A stretch of 64,000 nucleotides of DNA from Streptococcus infantis (GCF_000960085.1 NZ_JYGT01000008.1:62001-126000); one strand, 5' to 3'. Positions 31,920 through 41,494 are shown, counted from the first letter of the stretch. Program-made: numbers and translations. The notes: a model not told the origin generated them from the sequence alone.

Positions 31920-33179
31920 CTAATCTTCGATTAGCTCAATATCTGCTCCAAGATTACGCAATTTTTCGATAATATTTGAGTAGCCTCGAAGGATAAATTC
32001 AACATTGGTAATCTCTGTTTTGCCTTCAGCCATTAAACCAGCAATAACCAAGGCGGCTCCAGCACGTAGGTCTGTCGCCTTAACTTTTGCACCCTGTAAA
32101 GGATTTCCGCCCTTATAAAGGATGTGGTCGTTTGTAGTTGAAATATCTGCATTCATTTTGGCTAATTCAAAAACATGGTTAACACGTTTTTCATAAATTG
32201 TATCAATCAATGTTCCACGACCTTCTGCTTTTAATAGCAAAGGAGTAATTGGCTGTTGAAGATCTGTAGCAAATCCCGGATATGGTGCTGTTTTGATATT
32301 AACAGCCTTTAAATTTGTTTGCTCTTCGACAAAAATACTGTCTTCAGAAACAGTCATGTGAACTCCCATCTCTTCAAGTTTAGCAATAAAAGCTTCTAAA
32401 TGCTCATAGAGTACATTATTGATACGTATCCCTTGGCCAACTGCAGCAGCCATTGAAATATATGTACCAGCTTCAATACGATCAGGAATAACTTGATGAC
32501 GAGTTCCATGTAAAGACTCAACTCCATCTATGGTAATCATATCTGTACCAGCCCCACGAATGTGAGCTCCCATATTATTTAATAATGTAGCCACATCAAT
32601 GATTTCAGGCTCTCGAGCAGCGTTCTCAATGACTGTACGACCTTGAGCCTTTACCGCTGCAAGCATCGTATTAATAGTTGCTCCGACACTGACAGTGTCC
32701 AGATAGATGTGTGCACCTTGCAATTTAGAACCATTTGTTGAGAGATTCATATTGTCTCCCTCATAGGATGTGTTAGCTCCCATAGCTTCAAAGGCTTTTA
32801 AGTGCAAATCAATCGGACGAGGACCTAAGTCACATCCACCAGGTAAACCAACTGTTGCTTCACCGAAACGTCCAAGCAGACTACCGTAGAAATAATAGGA
32901 TGCGCGAAGACTATTAATCTTACCATATGGCATTGGTTTATTTTGAACACCACGAGGATCAATTTCTAAAATGTCATCATAGCGCTTAACACTAGCTCCC
33001 ATGATTTCCATAATTTCAATTAAACTGGCTACGTCTGAGATGTCTGGTACACAGTCCAAGATAACAACATCATCTGACAAAATAATAGCCGGAATCAGAG
33101 CTACCACACTATTTTTTGCTCCGCTTATAGTTAACTCACCCTTTAATGGACGGCCACCGTTAATGACAATTTTTTTCAT
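31920..33179 (-). CDS. murA: UDP-N-acetylglucosamine 1-carboxyvinyltransferase
   Basis: First committed step of peptidoglycan synthesis: transfers enolpyruvate from PEP to UDP-GlcNAc. The 419-residue protein shows the EPSP-synthase-like double domain, [13 protein letters not shown] near the N-terminus, and the catalytic Cys116 in GLPGGCDLG, the residue targeted by fosfomycin. Streptococci carry two paralogues; the neighbourhood with spxR and map points to the one often called murA2. The ribosome site is weak (AAAGAG, far from the ATG). Confidence 0.95.
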   Translation of the reverse strand: MKKIVINGGRPLKGELTISGAKNSVVALIPAIILSDDVVILDCVPDISDVASLIEIMEIMGASVKRYDDILEIDPRGVQNKPMPYGKINSLRASYYFYGSLLGRFGEATVGLPGGCDLGPRPIDLHLKAFEAMGANTSYEGDNMNLSTNGSKLQGAHIYLDTVSVGATINTMLAAVKAQGRTVIENAAREPEIIDVATLLNNMGAHIRGAGTDMITIDGVESLHGTRHQVIPDRIEAGTYISMAAAVGQGIRINNVLYEHLEAFIAKLEEMGVHMTVSEDSIFVEEQTNLKAVNIKTAPYPGFATDLQQPITPLLLKAEGRGTLIDTIYEKRVNHVFELAKMNADISTTNDHILYKGGNPLQGAKVKATDLRAGAALVIAGLMAEGKTEITNVEFILRGYSNIIEKLRNLGADIELIED

Positions 33180-33227
33180 TAATTACTATATACTCTTTCA
33201 CTATTTATTCATAAGGTCTCACCCTAT

Positions 33228-33233
33228 ATTATA
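33228..33233 (-). promoter_or_regulatory. murA promoter (extended -10)
   Basis: TGGTATAAT on the minus strand, about 49 bases before the murA ATG; no strong -35. Confidence 0.6.
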
Positions 33234-33356
33234 CCATATTTCTTTCTTATTATCTATCAGTATAAATGAAATATATTGCTAATCTCTCAAGTAATTTCTA
33301 CTAGTTTTAGGTTAAATTTTATCAGTTCGTCTATCACTGCTTTTTATTTATAAAAA

Positions 33357-33383
33357 AAGCTTCCCGAAAACTCGGAAAGCCTT
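33357..33383 (-). terminator. rplU-prp-rpmA terminator
   Basis: The hairpin GGCTTTCCGAG-TTTT-CGGGAAGC followed by TTTTTTTA on the minus strand, about 70 bases after rpmA. Confidence 0.85.
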
Positions 33384-33454
33384 ATTTAATGCTACTTTCA
33401 GCATCCTCGCCTTTTTATTTCAAGGCTCGGGATAAAAAGGTTCACTGGACCTTT

Positions 33455-33748
33455 TTATTTTGCGATTGGGTAAACAGAAACTTGTTTTTTATCGCGACCT
33501 TTACGTTCAAAGCGTACTACGCCTTCAACTTTAGCGAACAAAGTATCGTCTCCACCACGACCAACGTTAACACCTGGATAGATGTGTGTACCACGTTGAC
33601 GGTAAAGGATTGATCCACCAGTTACAGTTTGTCCGTCAGCTGCTTTAGCTCCAAGACGTTTAGCTTGTGAATCGCGTCCGTTTGATGTAGAACCTCCACC
33701 TTTTTTGTGGGCGAAAAGTTGCAAGTTGCTAAGAGTCATTTTTAACAT
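33455..33748 (-). CDS. rpmA: 50S ribosomal protein L27 (with cleavable N-terminus)
   Basis: Ribosomal protein whose N-terminus reaches the peptidyl transferase centre. The 97-residue sequence starts with an extension ending NLQLF before the conserved AHKKGGGS, so mature L27 should begin at residue 13. This Firmicute extension is removed by the Prp protease, encoded immediately upstream. Motif [12 protein letters not shown] is typical of L27. It is the last gene of rplU-prp-rpmA. Confidence 0.98.
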   Translation of the reverse strand: MLKMTLSNLQLFAHKKGGGSTSNGRDSQAKRLGAKAADGQTVTGGSILYRQRGTHIYPGVNVGRGGDDTLFAKVEGVVRFERKGRDKKQVSVYPIAK

Positions 33749-33764
33749 AATGTTTTCCTCCGTG

Positions 33765-34118
<354 letters not shown>

Positions 34119-34124
34119 TTAAAA

Positions 34125-34439
34125 TTAAGCGTTGATTGCGTTGATGACAACTTTTGTATATGGTTGACGGTGACCTTGTTTACGATGGCTACCTTTTTTA
34201 GGTTTGTACTTGTAAGTAACAACTTTCTTTTGTTTTCCTTGTTTTTCAACAGTTCCAACAACAGTAGCTCCAGAAACAAGTGGAGTTCCAACAACAGTGT
34301 TTTCACCACCAACAAGAACAACTTCGTTAAAAGTAACTTCTTGACCAGCTTCAACGTTCAATTTTTCAACGTAGATAGCTTGACCAACTTCAACTTTAAC
34401 TTGTTTTCCGCCAGTTTTGATAATTGCGTATGTGCTCAT
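34125..34439 (-). CDS. rplU: 50S ribosomal protein L21
   Basis: The 104-residue protein has the L21 pattern [13 protein letters not shown] at its start and [13 protein letters not shown] near its end. Two adjacent ATGs follow AGGAGG; the second (34439) is chosen because its spacing is better and it matches the family N-terminus. It is first in rplU-prp-rpmA and has a conserved-looking structured leader. Confidence 0.97.
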   Translation of the reverse strand: MSTYAIIKTGGKQVKVEVGQAIYVEKLNVEAGQEVTFNEVVLVGGENTVVGTPLVSGATVVGTVEKQGKQKKVVTYKYKPKKGSHRKQGHRQPYTKVVINAINA

Positions 34440-34445
34440 CATGCA

Positions 34446-34580
34446 CCTCCTATGAATTTTATGGGTTTCCCCGTCCCGTATTTTTTGTGAAGACTCGCCT
34501 AGCATCGTGGGACGAACCACTTATACTTGAAAATCAAGCAACGATGTTCGTGCGGTTGCACAGGAATGTGCATAGTCAAC
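34446..34580 (-). ncRNA. L21 ribosomal-protein leader (autoregulatory mRNA element)
   Basis: Upstream of rplU the minus strand has a compact structured leader. It includes GACTATGCAC...GTGCAACCGCACGAAC, GTGGTTCGTCCCAC, GCTAGGCGAGTC and GGGACGGGGAAACCC, just before the AGGAGG. This fits the Firmicute L21 leader family as I remember it. Boundaries are approximate. Confidence 0.65.
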
Positions 34581-34621
34581 TCTAAAAGTATAACATGTTT
34601 CTAATTTTTTGACAAGTATTT

Positions 34622-35317
34622 TCAATCAAAATGATGTGTTTTCTGGTACTTTTTTTGCAGAGAAGATAAAAGCATACTTAGATAAAAAATACTCATCATG
34701 ATAGGGACGCCTAAAATCGTTTTTTCGTTGAAGATAATCGTTAAGTAAGCTGAAAATACTACTCCTAGAATGAAACTAACTAGTAGGCTCACAAAAATCA
34801 ATCCTTCCATCAAAAATGCTGTATGCTTGGTCCGAACATATTCGCCAAAAGCCAACATGGTGCGTTTGATATTTCCCGTCATAAAGGCATTGTTATAGGC
34901 TATCCCTGAAACCTCTCCAAAAGCTGTTGTAACGAGACCCATACAAAAAGCCAGAGGAGGAACAATAAACATGTTATCTACACTCAATGGAATAAAGCCG
35001 ATTATCAATGATAAAATGGCCAATGGTATAAGTGATATAATGGGTTTTTTAACAATGCGAAGTTTCTCCTTGTATATTGTCAGCAAAAATACGCCTAACA
35101 TGAAGGATAAAAGTGTCAATATCTTTATTTCAGCATCAGCTAAATTTCTCTGAACGATTCCGACTGATAAAAATACCACATTCCCCGTTTGCCCAGCGAC
35201 TAAGGTATTCCCTCTTACAATAAAGGTATAGGCATCTACATAGCCTGCACAAAAAGTCAAAAAAAGCGCCAATCTTTTTGAATGACGAGAAATTTTTCTC
35301 ATAGGTAATAATCTCAT
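34622..35317 (-). CDS. YoaK/DUF1275 family membrane protein
   Basis: A 231-residue membrane protein with about six hydrophobic segments after a basic N-terminus. The segment CAGYVDAYTFI with AGQTGNVV is the DUF1275 signature. Function unknown. ATG at 35317 follows AGGAG, downstream of an extended -10 (TGGTATAAT at 35342-35347 on the minus strand). Single gene, divergent from the oxidoreductase. Confidence 0.85.
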   Translation of the reverse strand: MRLLPMRKISRHSKRLALFLTFCAGYVDAYTFIVRGNTLVAGQTGNVVFLSVGIVQRNLADAEIKILTLLSFMLGVFLLTIYKEKLRIVKKPIISLIPLAILSLIIGFIPLSVDNMFIVPPLAFCMGLVTTAFGEVSGIAYNNAFMTGNIKRTMLAFGEYVRTKHTAFLMEGLIFVSLLVSFILGVVFSAYLTIIFNEKTILGVPIMMSIFYLSMLLSSLQKKYQKTHHFD

Positions 35318-35423
35318 GCTAAACTCCTAGTTTTACTATCACTATTATACCATTTTTCCATGAAAATTCGAAGCTTCAAAACAAAAGAATTACCTCTCTT
35401 AAGCTAGTTGACTCTTTCTATGA

Positions 35424-35429
35424 TATAAT
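35424..35429 (+). promoter_or_regulatory. promoter of the oxidoreductase-helicase pair (extended -10)
   Basis: TGATATAAT 35 bases upstream of the ATG at 35464; no -35 at proper spacing. Confidence 0.55.
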
Positions 35430-35463
35430 GAAATCAATCATTACTTGTGGAAAAGGAGTAACT

Positions 35464-36441
35464 ATGCTAAAACTTGGTATCATAGGAACTAGTTCAATCA
35501 GCCATCATTTTCTAGAGGCTGCCCATACTAGCGGGAAATTTCAACTGGGTGCAGTTTATTCAAGAAAAATAGAAACCGCAAAAAAGTTTGTTGAACAGTA
35601 TCAGGGCGTTAAGCTATTTGATCAGCTAAATGATTTCTTGAATGATTCATTCGATGTGGTATACATTGCTAGTCCGAATTCCCTGCATTTTAGTCAGGCA
35701 AAGATGGCTTTATCTGCTGGAAAACATGTTATCCTTGAAAAACCAGCTGTCACTCAACCACAAGAATGGCAGGAATTAGTTCAAACGGCTAAAGATAATA
35801 AATGTTTCATCTTTGAAGCAGCAAGAAACTACCACGAAGATGCTTTTGCCACAATCAAAGACTTTCTTGCAGACAAACATGTTTTAGGAGCAGACTTTAA
35901 CTATGCTAAATATTCATCTAAGATGCCTGAACTCCTTGCTGGCAATACTCCTAATGTTTTCTCAGACCGTTTTGCTGGCGGAGCTCTCATGGATTTAGGA
36001 ATTTACCCACTCTATGCTGCCATTCGCTTATTTGGAAAGCCAAATCGTGCAACTTATCAAGCTCAGCAACTAGACAACAGTATTGATCTAAACGGAGACG
36101 GTATCCTCTCCTATCCTGACTATCAAGTTCATATCAAAGCAGGAAAGAATATCACTTCTAACCTTCCTTGCGAGATTTATACGACTGACGGCACCTTGAC
36201 GCTCAATACAATCGAGCATATCCAATCAGCTGTTTTTATAGACCATCAAGGAAATGAACTTCAACTTCCTATCCAGCAGGCACCTCACACTATGACAGAG
36301 GAAGTCGCTGCTTTTGCACATATGATTAACCAACCAGACCAGACACTTTATCAGCAATGGCTCATCGATGCAACAGATGTTCATCAAGTGCTTTATACCA
36401 TGCGACAAGATGCTGGCATTAGATTTGAGGCAGAAAAATGA
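35464..36441 (+). CDS. Gfo/Idh/MocA family NAD(P)-dependent oxidoreductase
   Basis: A 325-residue oxidoreductase with an N-terminal Rossmann fold (KLGIIGTSSISHHFLEA), the family's EKP motif (HVILEKPAV, Lys near residue 94) and the C-terminal GGALMDLGIYPLY region. The substrate, probably a sugar or polyol derivative, cannot be told. The ATG at 35464 is supported by AAAGGAG; an upstream in-frame ATG falls in the promoter. The stop overlaps the helicase start by four bases. Confidence 0.88.
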   Translation: MLKLGIIGTSSISHHFLEAAHTSGKFQLGAVYSRKIETAKKFVEQYQGVKLFDQLNDFLNDSFDVVYIASPNSLHFSQAKMALSAGKHVILEKPAVTQPQEWQELVQTAKDNKCFIFEAARNYHEDAFATIKDFLADKHVLGADFNYAKYSSKMPELLAGNTPNVFSDRFAGGALMDLGIYPLYAAIRLFGKPNRATYQAQQLDNSIDLNGDGILSYPDYQVHIKAGKNITSNLPCEIYTTDGTLTLNTIEHIQSAVFIDHQGNELQLPIQQAPHTMTEEVAAFAHMINQPDQTLYQQWLIDATDVHQVLYTMRQDAGIRFEAEK

Positions 36442-37520
36442 AAACGAAACTACCAAACGAATGGCAAAAATTGATTGACCAACTAGGTTTCCAAGAATTC
36501 ACTCCCATTCAAGAACAACTGTTTAATTCTATTTTAGAAGGAGAAACCCTCCTTGGAGTCAGTCCAACCGGAACGGGAAAAACCTTAGCTTACCTACTCC
36601 CAAGTCTTTTAAAACTCCAAAAGAAAAAAGCGCAGCAACTGTTGATTTTAGCTCCTAACACTGAACTGGCTGGCCAAATTTTCGATGTTACCAAAACTTG
36701 GGGCGAAGCTATCGGCTTAACCGCTCAGCTATTCCTTTCAGGTTCAAGCCAGAAACGTCAGATCGAACGTCTCAAAAAAGGACCAGAAATCTTGATCGGA
36801 ACTCCTGGTCGAATCTTTGAACTCATCAAATTGAAAAAAATCAAAATGATGAATGTAGAGACTATCATTCTGGATGAATTTGATCAGTTGCTTGACGATT
36901 CACAGATTCATTTTGTTGAAAAGATTACCCACTACGCTCCTCGTGACCACCAACTCATCTATATGAGTGCCACTACCAAGTTTGACCAAGATAAGATTGC
37001 AGCTAACACGCGCACCATTGACCTCTCTGATCAAAAGTTAGACAATATTCAACACTTCTACATGCAAGTAGACCAACGTCACCGAGTAGATATGCTTCGG
37101 AAGCTAGCACATGTCGATGATTTCCGTGGACTTGTCTTCTTTAACAGCTTGTCAGACCTTGGAAGTGCTGAGGAAAAATTGCAGTATCGAGATATTTTAG
37201 CTATTTCGCTTGCGAGTGATGTCAACGTTAAATTTAGAAAAGTTATCTTAGAAAAATTCAAAGATAATCAACTGACACTCCTTCTTGCGACAGACCTTCT
37301 AGCTCGTGGTATCGACATTGATAGCCTGGAATGCGTGGTAAACTTTGATGTCCCTAGAGATATGGAAACTTACACTCACCGCGCTGGACGTACTGGACGT
37401 ATGGGCAAAGAAGGCTATGTGATTACTCTTGTAACCCATCCAGAAGACCTCAAAAAACTGAAGAAATTTGCAAGTGTACGGGAGATCGTCTTGAAAAATC
37501 AAGAACTCTATATCAAATAA
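36438..37520 (+). CDS. DEAD-box RNA helicase, short (YfmL-like)
   Basis: An ATP-dependent RNA helicase of only 360 residues, comprising the two RecA domains with almost no C-terminal extension. Motifs in order: Q motif FTPIQEQ, motif I SPTGTGKT, motif Ib TPGR, motif II DEFD in place of DEAD, motif III SAT, motif V ATDLLARGID and motif VI HRAGRTGRMG. The size resembles B. subtilis YfmL, linked to ribosome assembly; specificity here is inference. ATGA overlap with the oxidoreductase. Confidence 0.9.
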   Translation: MKTKLPNEWQKLIDQLGFQEFTPIQEQLFNSILEGETLLGVSPTGTGKTLAYLLPSLLKLQKKKAQQLLILAPNTELAGQIFDVTKTWGEAIGLTAQLFLSGSSQKRQIERLKKGPEILIGTPGRIFELIKLKKIKMMNVETIILDEFDQLLDDSQIHFVEKITHYAPRDHQLIYMSATTKFDQDKIAANTRTIDLSDQKLDNIQHFYMQVDQRHRVDMLRKLAHVDDFRGLVFFNSLSDLGSAEEKLQYRDILAISLASDVNVKFRKVILEKFKDNQLTLLLATDLLARGIDIDSLECVVNFDVPRDMETYTHRAGRTGRMGKEGYVITLVTHPEDLKKLKKFASVREIVLKNQELYIK

Positions 37521-37540
37521 GGTTGGCTTTCGCCAACCTT
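37519..37540. terminator. bidirectional terminator
   Basis: AAGGTTGGC-TTTC-GCCAACCTT followed by TTTTC lies between the convergent helicase and DUF1934 genes. Confidence 0.9.
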
Positions 37541-37544
37541 TTTC

Positions 37545-37922
37545 TTATCCCCAAGTAATTTCTAAACGGTAGTCCGCAAATAGAACTCCTTCTTTGTTTT
37601 GCAACTGATAGCCTAGTTCAATTTTCTCTTCACCAACTTCATAGTGGCTAGTTTGAATGATAAACTCCTGCATTCCCATGGGTGTTGGAATATAGGCCAA
37701 ACTATCGGAATCCTTCAGAAAACGCATGATGGTCTTGGGATTTGAGAAACGTGTCATGACGAGCTCTTCTTCCTGAAACTTGATCACAACTTTTTCTTGC
37801 TCTTCATTGTAGAAAAGGAGATAAAAAAAATCCCCCTTTTCACGTAGTTCTACATCATAAAGTTGGTCGATTACTTCCAATTGTTCATCGAACTGGATAG
37901 TATTTCTCATTCTAATCTTCAC
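37545..37922 (-). CDS. DUF1934 family beta-barrel protein (YwiB-like)
   Basis: A 125-residue protein predicted as all beta strands with the lipocalin-like DUF1934 pattern (FSNPKTIMRFL, PTPMGMQEF). Function unknown. The start is GTG at 37922, with AGAGGAA upstream. It is divergent from the HD gene, and its -10 (TGGTAAAAT, 37956-37961) overlaps that gene's -35 region. Confidence 0.8.
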   Translation of the reverse strand: MKIRMRNTIQFDEQLEVIDQLYDVELREKGDFFYLLFYNEEQEKVVIKFQEEELVMTRFSNPKTIMRFLKDSDSLAYIPTPMGMQEFIIQTSHYEVGEEKIELGYQLQNKEGVLFADYRLEITWG

Positions 37923-37955
37923 AAGAGTTCCTCTTTCTTCTCACTTATCCCTACT

Positions 37956-37988
37956 ATTTTACCAAAAAGCCACGGAATTTGCTATAAT
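37956..37988. promoter_or_regulatory. overlapping divergent promoters of DUF1934 and HD genes
   Basis: Minus strand: extended -10 TGGTAAAAT (hexamer 37956-37961), start near 37949. Plus strand: extended -10 TGCTATAAT (hexamer 37983-37988), start predicted at 37995, the A of the HD gene ATG. Confidence 0.65.
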
Positions 37989-37994
37989 GGTCTT

Positions 37995-39299
37995 ATGAAT
38001 GAAAAAGTATTTCGTGACCCTGTTCACAACTATATCCATGTCAACAATCAGGTCATTTACGACTTGATCAATACCAAAGAATTTCAACGGCTCCGTCGTA
38101 TCAAACAGTTAGGGACATCTAGCTATACCTTCCATGGTGGAGAGCATAGTCGTTTTTCTCACTGTTTGGGTGTCTATGAAATTGCTCGTCAAATCACTGA
38201 AATATTTGAGGAAAAATACCCTGAAGAATGGGATCCCAACGAGTCTCTCTTGACCATGACTGCAGCACTTCTCCACGACCTTGGACATGGTGCCTACTCT
38301 CATACTTTTGAGAATCTCTTTGATACTGACCATGAGGCAATTACTCAGGAAATAATCCAAAACCCTGATACAGAGATTCACCAGGTTCTTTTGCAGGTTG
38401 CTCCTGACTTTCCTAAAAAGGTTGCTAGCGTTATCGACCACACTTATCCCAACAAACAGGTTGTTCAACTGATTTCAAGTCAAATCGATGCGGACCGCAT
38501 GGACTATCTCCTTCGTGACTCCTACTTCACCGGTGCATTTTATGGTCAGTTTGATTTGACACGGATCCTTCGTGTCATTCGTCCTGTTGAAAATGGTATC
38601 GCCTTTCAGCGTAATGGAATGCACGCTATCGAGGATTATGTCCTCAGCCGTTACCAGATGTATATGCAGGTTTATTTCCACCCAGCTACACGAGCCATGG
38701 AGGTTCTTCTGCAAAATCTTTTGAAACGAGCCAAAGAGCTCTATCCAGAAAATAAAGAATTCTTCGCTCTGACTTCGCCTCATCTACTGCCATTTTTTGA
38801 GAAAAATGTTAGCTTGACTGACTATCTAGCGCTTGATGATGGTGTGATGAATACTTACTTCCAACTCTGGATGACAAGTACAGATAAGATTTTGGCTGAC
38901 CTTTCCCAACGTTTCATCAATCGGAAGGTCTTTAAATCTATTACTTTTTCTGATGAAGACCAGAATCAACTTGAAATCATGCGAGGTTTAGTAGAGGAAA
39001 TTGGTTTTGATCCCAACTATTACACAGCTATCCACAAGAATTTTGACCTTCCTTACGATATTTATCGACCAGAGTCTGAAAATCCAAGAACACAGATTGA
39101 AATCGTCCAAAAAAATGGCGAGCTGGCCGAACTTTCTAGCTTATCTCCTATCGTTCAATCTCTTGCAGGAAGTCGTCATGGTGACAACCGTTTCTACTTC
39201 CCTAAAGAAATGCTGAATCCAAACAATATTTTTGCTTCTACCATTCAACAATTTTCACATTTGATTGAGAATGATCATTTTACTCCAGATAAGAAATAA
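37995..39299 (+). CDS. HD-domain phosphohydrolase (YwfO-like, dGTPase-related)
   Basis: A 434-residue HD-superfamily metal-dependent hydrolase of the COG1078 type. The metal motif is ALLHDLGHGAYSHTFE, with RLRRIKQLGTSSYTF and GGEHSRFSHCLGVYE upstream. Family members act on (d)NTPs; the B. subtilis homologue YwfO is a nucleotidase/dGTPase-type enzyme. ATG at 37995 is chosen because the longer reading would cross the promoter. No ribosome site precedes it, so a leaderless transcript is predicted. Confidence 0.88.
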   Translation: MNEKVFRDPVHNYIHVNNQVIYDLINTKEFQRLRRIKQLGTSSYTFHGGEHSRFSHCLGVYEIARQITEIFEEKYPEEWDPNESLLTMTAALLHDLGHGAYSHTFENLFDTDHEAITQEIIQNPDTEIHQVLLQVAPDFPKKVASVIDHTYPNKQVVQLISSQIDADRMDYLLRDSYFTGAFYGQFDLTRILRVIRPVENGIAFQRNGMHAIEDYVLSRYQMYMQVYFHPATRAMEVLLQNLLKRAKELYPENKEFFALTSPHLLPFFEKNVSLTDYLALDDGVMNTYFQLWMTSTDKILADLSQRFINRKVFKSITFSDEDQNQLEIMRGLVEEIGFDPNYYTAIHKNFDLPYDIYRPESENPRTQIEIVQKNGELAELSSLSPIVQSLAGSRHGDNRFYFPKEMLNPNNIFASTIQQFSHLIENDHFTPDKK

Positions 39300-39311
39300 C
39301 AGAGGAAATTT

Positions 39312-40118
39312 ATGAGTATTAAACTAATCGCCGTCGATATCGATGGTACCCTAGTCAATAGCAAGAAAGAAATTACGCCAGAAGTCTTTGCAGCTATCCA
39401 AGATGCCAAACAAGCTGGAGTTAAGGTTGTGATTGCAACAGGTCGTCCTATTGCTGGTGTTGCTAAACTCCTTGACGAACTAAAATTAAGAGATGAGGGG
39501 GATTATGTTGTAACATTCAACGGTGCTCTTGTTCAGGAAACTGCTACAGGACATGAGATTATCAGTGAATCCTTGTCCTACGAAGACTATCTAGATATGG
39601 AATTTCTCAGTCGTAAATTAGGAGTCCATATGCATGCCATCACTAAGGATGGTATCTATACTGCCAATCGCAATATCGGAAAATATACCGTACACGAATC
39701 AACCCTTGTCAGCATGCCGATTTTCTACCGTACACCTGAAGAAATGGCTGACAAGGAAATCGTCAAATGTATGTTCATCGATGAACCTGAAATTCTCGAT
39801 GCTGCTATTGAAAAAATCCCAGCGGAATTTTATGAACGTTACTCTATCAATAAGTCCGCACCATTCTACCTTGAACTTCTCAAAAAAGGTGTAGACAAGG
39901 GCTCAGCTATTACACATCTAGCTGAAAAACTAGGATTAACAAAAGATGAGACTATGGCTATCGGGGATGAAGAAAATGACCGTGCCATGCTCGAAGTCGT
40001 TGAAAATCCAGTTGTTATGGAAAATGGAAATCCAGAACTCAAAAAAATCGCCAAATACATCACCAAAACAAATGATGAATCAGGCGTTGCCCATGCGATT
40101 CGTACTTGGGTCTTGTAA
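39312..40118 (+). CDS. Cof-type HAD sugar phosphatase (YidA-like)
   Basis: A 268-residue HAD-IIB phosphatase with the nucleophile motif VDIDGTLVNS, motif II VIATGRP, the Lys of motif III in LKKGVDKGSAI and the acidic motif GDEENDRAM. It is probably a broad sugar-phosphate phosphatase, as for E. coli YidA. It lies 12 bases after the HD gene with AGAGGAAA, and is the last gene of this plus-strand unit. Confidence 0.9.
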   Translation: MSIKLIAVDIDGTLVNSKKEITPEVFAAIQDAKQAGVKVVIATGRPIAGVAKLLDELKLRDEGDYVVTFNGALVQETATGHEIISESLSYEDYLDMEFLSRKLGVHMHAITKDGIYTANRNIGKYTVHESTLVSMPIFYRTPEEMADKEIVKCMFIDEPEILDAAIEKIPAEFYERYSINKSAPFYLELLKKGVDKGSAITHLAEKLGLTKDETMAIGDEENDRAMLEVVENPVVMENGNPELKKIAKYITKTNDESGVAHAIRTWVL

Positions 40119-40135
40119 ATTTATTAGAATATAAA

Positions 40136-40183
40136 AAAGCACCTCAGAAGTTAGAAATAAAAAACTAACTTCTGGGGTGTTTT
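40136..40183. terminator. long bidirectional terminator
   Basis: Paired arms AAAAGCACCTCAGAAGTTAG and CTAACTTCTGGGGTGTTTT around an AT loop lie between two convergent genes. Confidence 0.85.
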
Positions 40184-40193
40184 AAATTATGGA

Positions 40194-40520
40194 TTACTCT
40201 TCCTCATCAAACATAAGTGCGTCTAATTCTTCTCTTTCAACCGCAATCTCTTCATAGGTGGTAATAATATTATTTAATATTTTTAAGGTGATAACACCAG
40301 TCGAATCTTTCATAGTAACCATGGTTCCAATGCCACTCAAGTCATGAATAAGGACTCTTAATTTTTTTAATTCGTCCAAATCTAGAATATCAACTTCCAT
40401 GACTGTATCATGATTTCTTATTCTTGATTGAATTAGAGAAAGAGGCAAGGATGAATAGTTTCTTAACAACTTATAGGTCGCTGACTTATCCCCTATAGAA
40501 TCAATATAAATGCCTAACAT
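40194..40520 (-). CDS. small acidic protein with an L7/L12-C-terminal-like pattern
   Basis: A 108-residue protein I cannot name. The predicted order strand-helix-helix-strand-helix-strand (KSATYKLLRNYSSLPLSLI, then MEVDI, DELKKLRVLI, GTMVTM) looks like the ribosomal L7/L12 C-terminal (ClpS-like) fold. It ends in a Glu/Asp-rich tail. The ATG at 40520 follows AAAGGAGTAAGG; an in-frame upstream ATG lacks a site. It lies about 100 bases after the 290-residue protein and may share its transcript. Confidence 0.65.
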   Translation of the reverse strand: MLGIYIDSIGDKSATYKLLRNYSSLPLSLIQSRIRNHDTVMEVDILDLDELKKLRVLIHDLSGIGTMVTMKDSTGVITLKILNNIITTYEEIAVEREELDALMFDEEE

Positions 40521-40621
40521 AGTCCTTACTCCTTTACTCACTCTTTATCAGTTTGTATGTTATACCTTCAATCTCATATCATTGCTATAAGATTTTATAA
40601 ACAGCATTAGAATAATAACTC

Positions 40622-41494
40622 CTACTGTATATCTTTGATAAAGGCTACAACTTGACGATTCTCAATCTTCACATAATAGCCACCGCTATTATTGACAAGT
40701 TTATCCCCTTCATATTTATCAATCTTTACAGCATAAAGACCGCTTGGTAAGGGTTGATTGTTAAAAAACTCTTTCATTTGTGATTCAAGGTCTTTAAGAT
40801 AAGCATCATATAACTGATCTTTCTTGTTTTCTGGAGTGTAATAACGAAATTGAAATTCTGGTATAAAAATATCTTTTTGAAAAAGATATTGAGCATCCAT
40901 GGGATACATCCCTTGTAATGCTTGTCCATTTCTTTGATTTTCCTCTAATATTTCATCATAAAGATACATGTTGCCATTTTTACTGTTAAATTGAAAACTG
41001 ATTCCTTCATACTTCAAATTGGTCATTTTAGGATCTGTTATTGAAGTCTCCAATTTTTTTAAAAACTCACTGGTGCCTGGACTTATTTCAATCCCTAAAT
41101 AAGCTAATTCTGGAAAAGTTTGATAGATTTTTTTGTTTTGTTTATAATCTACTTCCGCATCTGTTTTTTTATAATTTTTAAGTTCTGAAGGACGAGTATA
41201 ATATTTAAAAAGAGTCTTAGCCTGATAGGTTTTACCAGCTATATTTTCACTATACGTACCATGGATTACAAATCCTCCAACGCTTGTATAGTTTTTTTCA
41301 TATTCTTCTAACTCAAACTGCCCTGTAAGGCCGTAGTTCTCATAAGAACGATGTACAGCTTGCTCAAGTTCATTCCGACTAGCATGGGCAAATAGACCCC
41401 ACATATCCATCATTGCAATAATAGGACTAAGTATTATGAATATTGCGAATAGTATAACTATGGATAAGCAGCCAATTAATAAGCCTTTTTTCAT
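40622..41494 (-). CDS. membrane-anchored extracellular protein of unknown function
   Basis: A 290-residue protein with one N-terminal hydrophobic segment (about residues 5-28) and a hydrophilic remainder without cysteine-based or wall-anchor motifs. It is probably an anchored exported protein; the Cys in GCLSI lies too early for a lipobox. I recognise no domain. Its upstream region (RBS AGGAGAAAGAG, extended -10, terminator, tRNA 3' fragment) is about 91% identical to that before the lipoprotein array, but the proteins are unrelated after the start codon. Confidence 0.7.
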   Translation of the reverse strand: MKKGLLIGCLSIVILFAIFIILSPIIAMMDMWGLFAHASRNELEQAVHRSYENYGLTGQFELEEYEKNYTSVGGFVIHGTYSENIAGKTYQAKTLFKYYTRPSELKNYKKTDAEVDYKQNKKIYQTFPELAYLGIEISPGTSEFLKKLETSITDPKMTNLKYEGISFQFNSKNGNMYLYDEILEENQRNGQALQGMYPMDAQYLFQKDIFIPEFQFRYYTPENKKDQLYDAYLKDLESQMKEFFNNQPLPSGLYAVKIDKYEGDKLVNNSGGYYVKIENRQVVAFIKDIQ

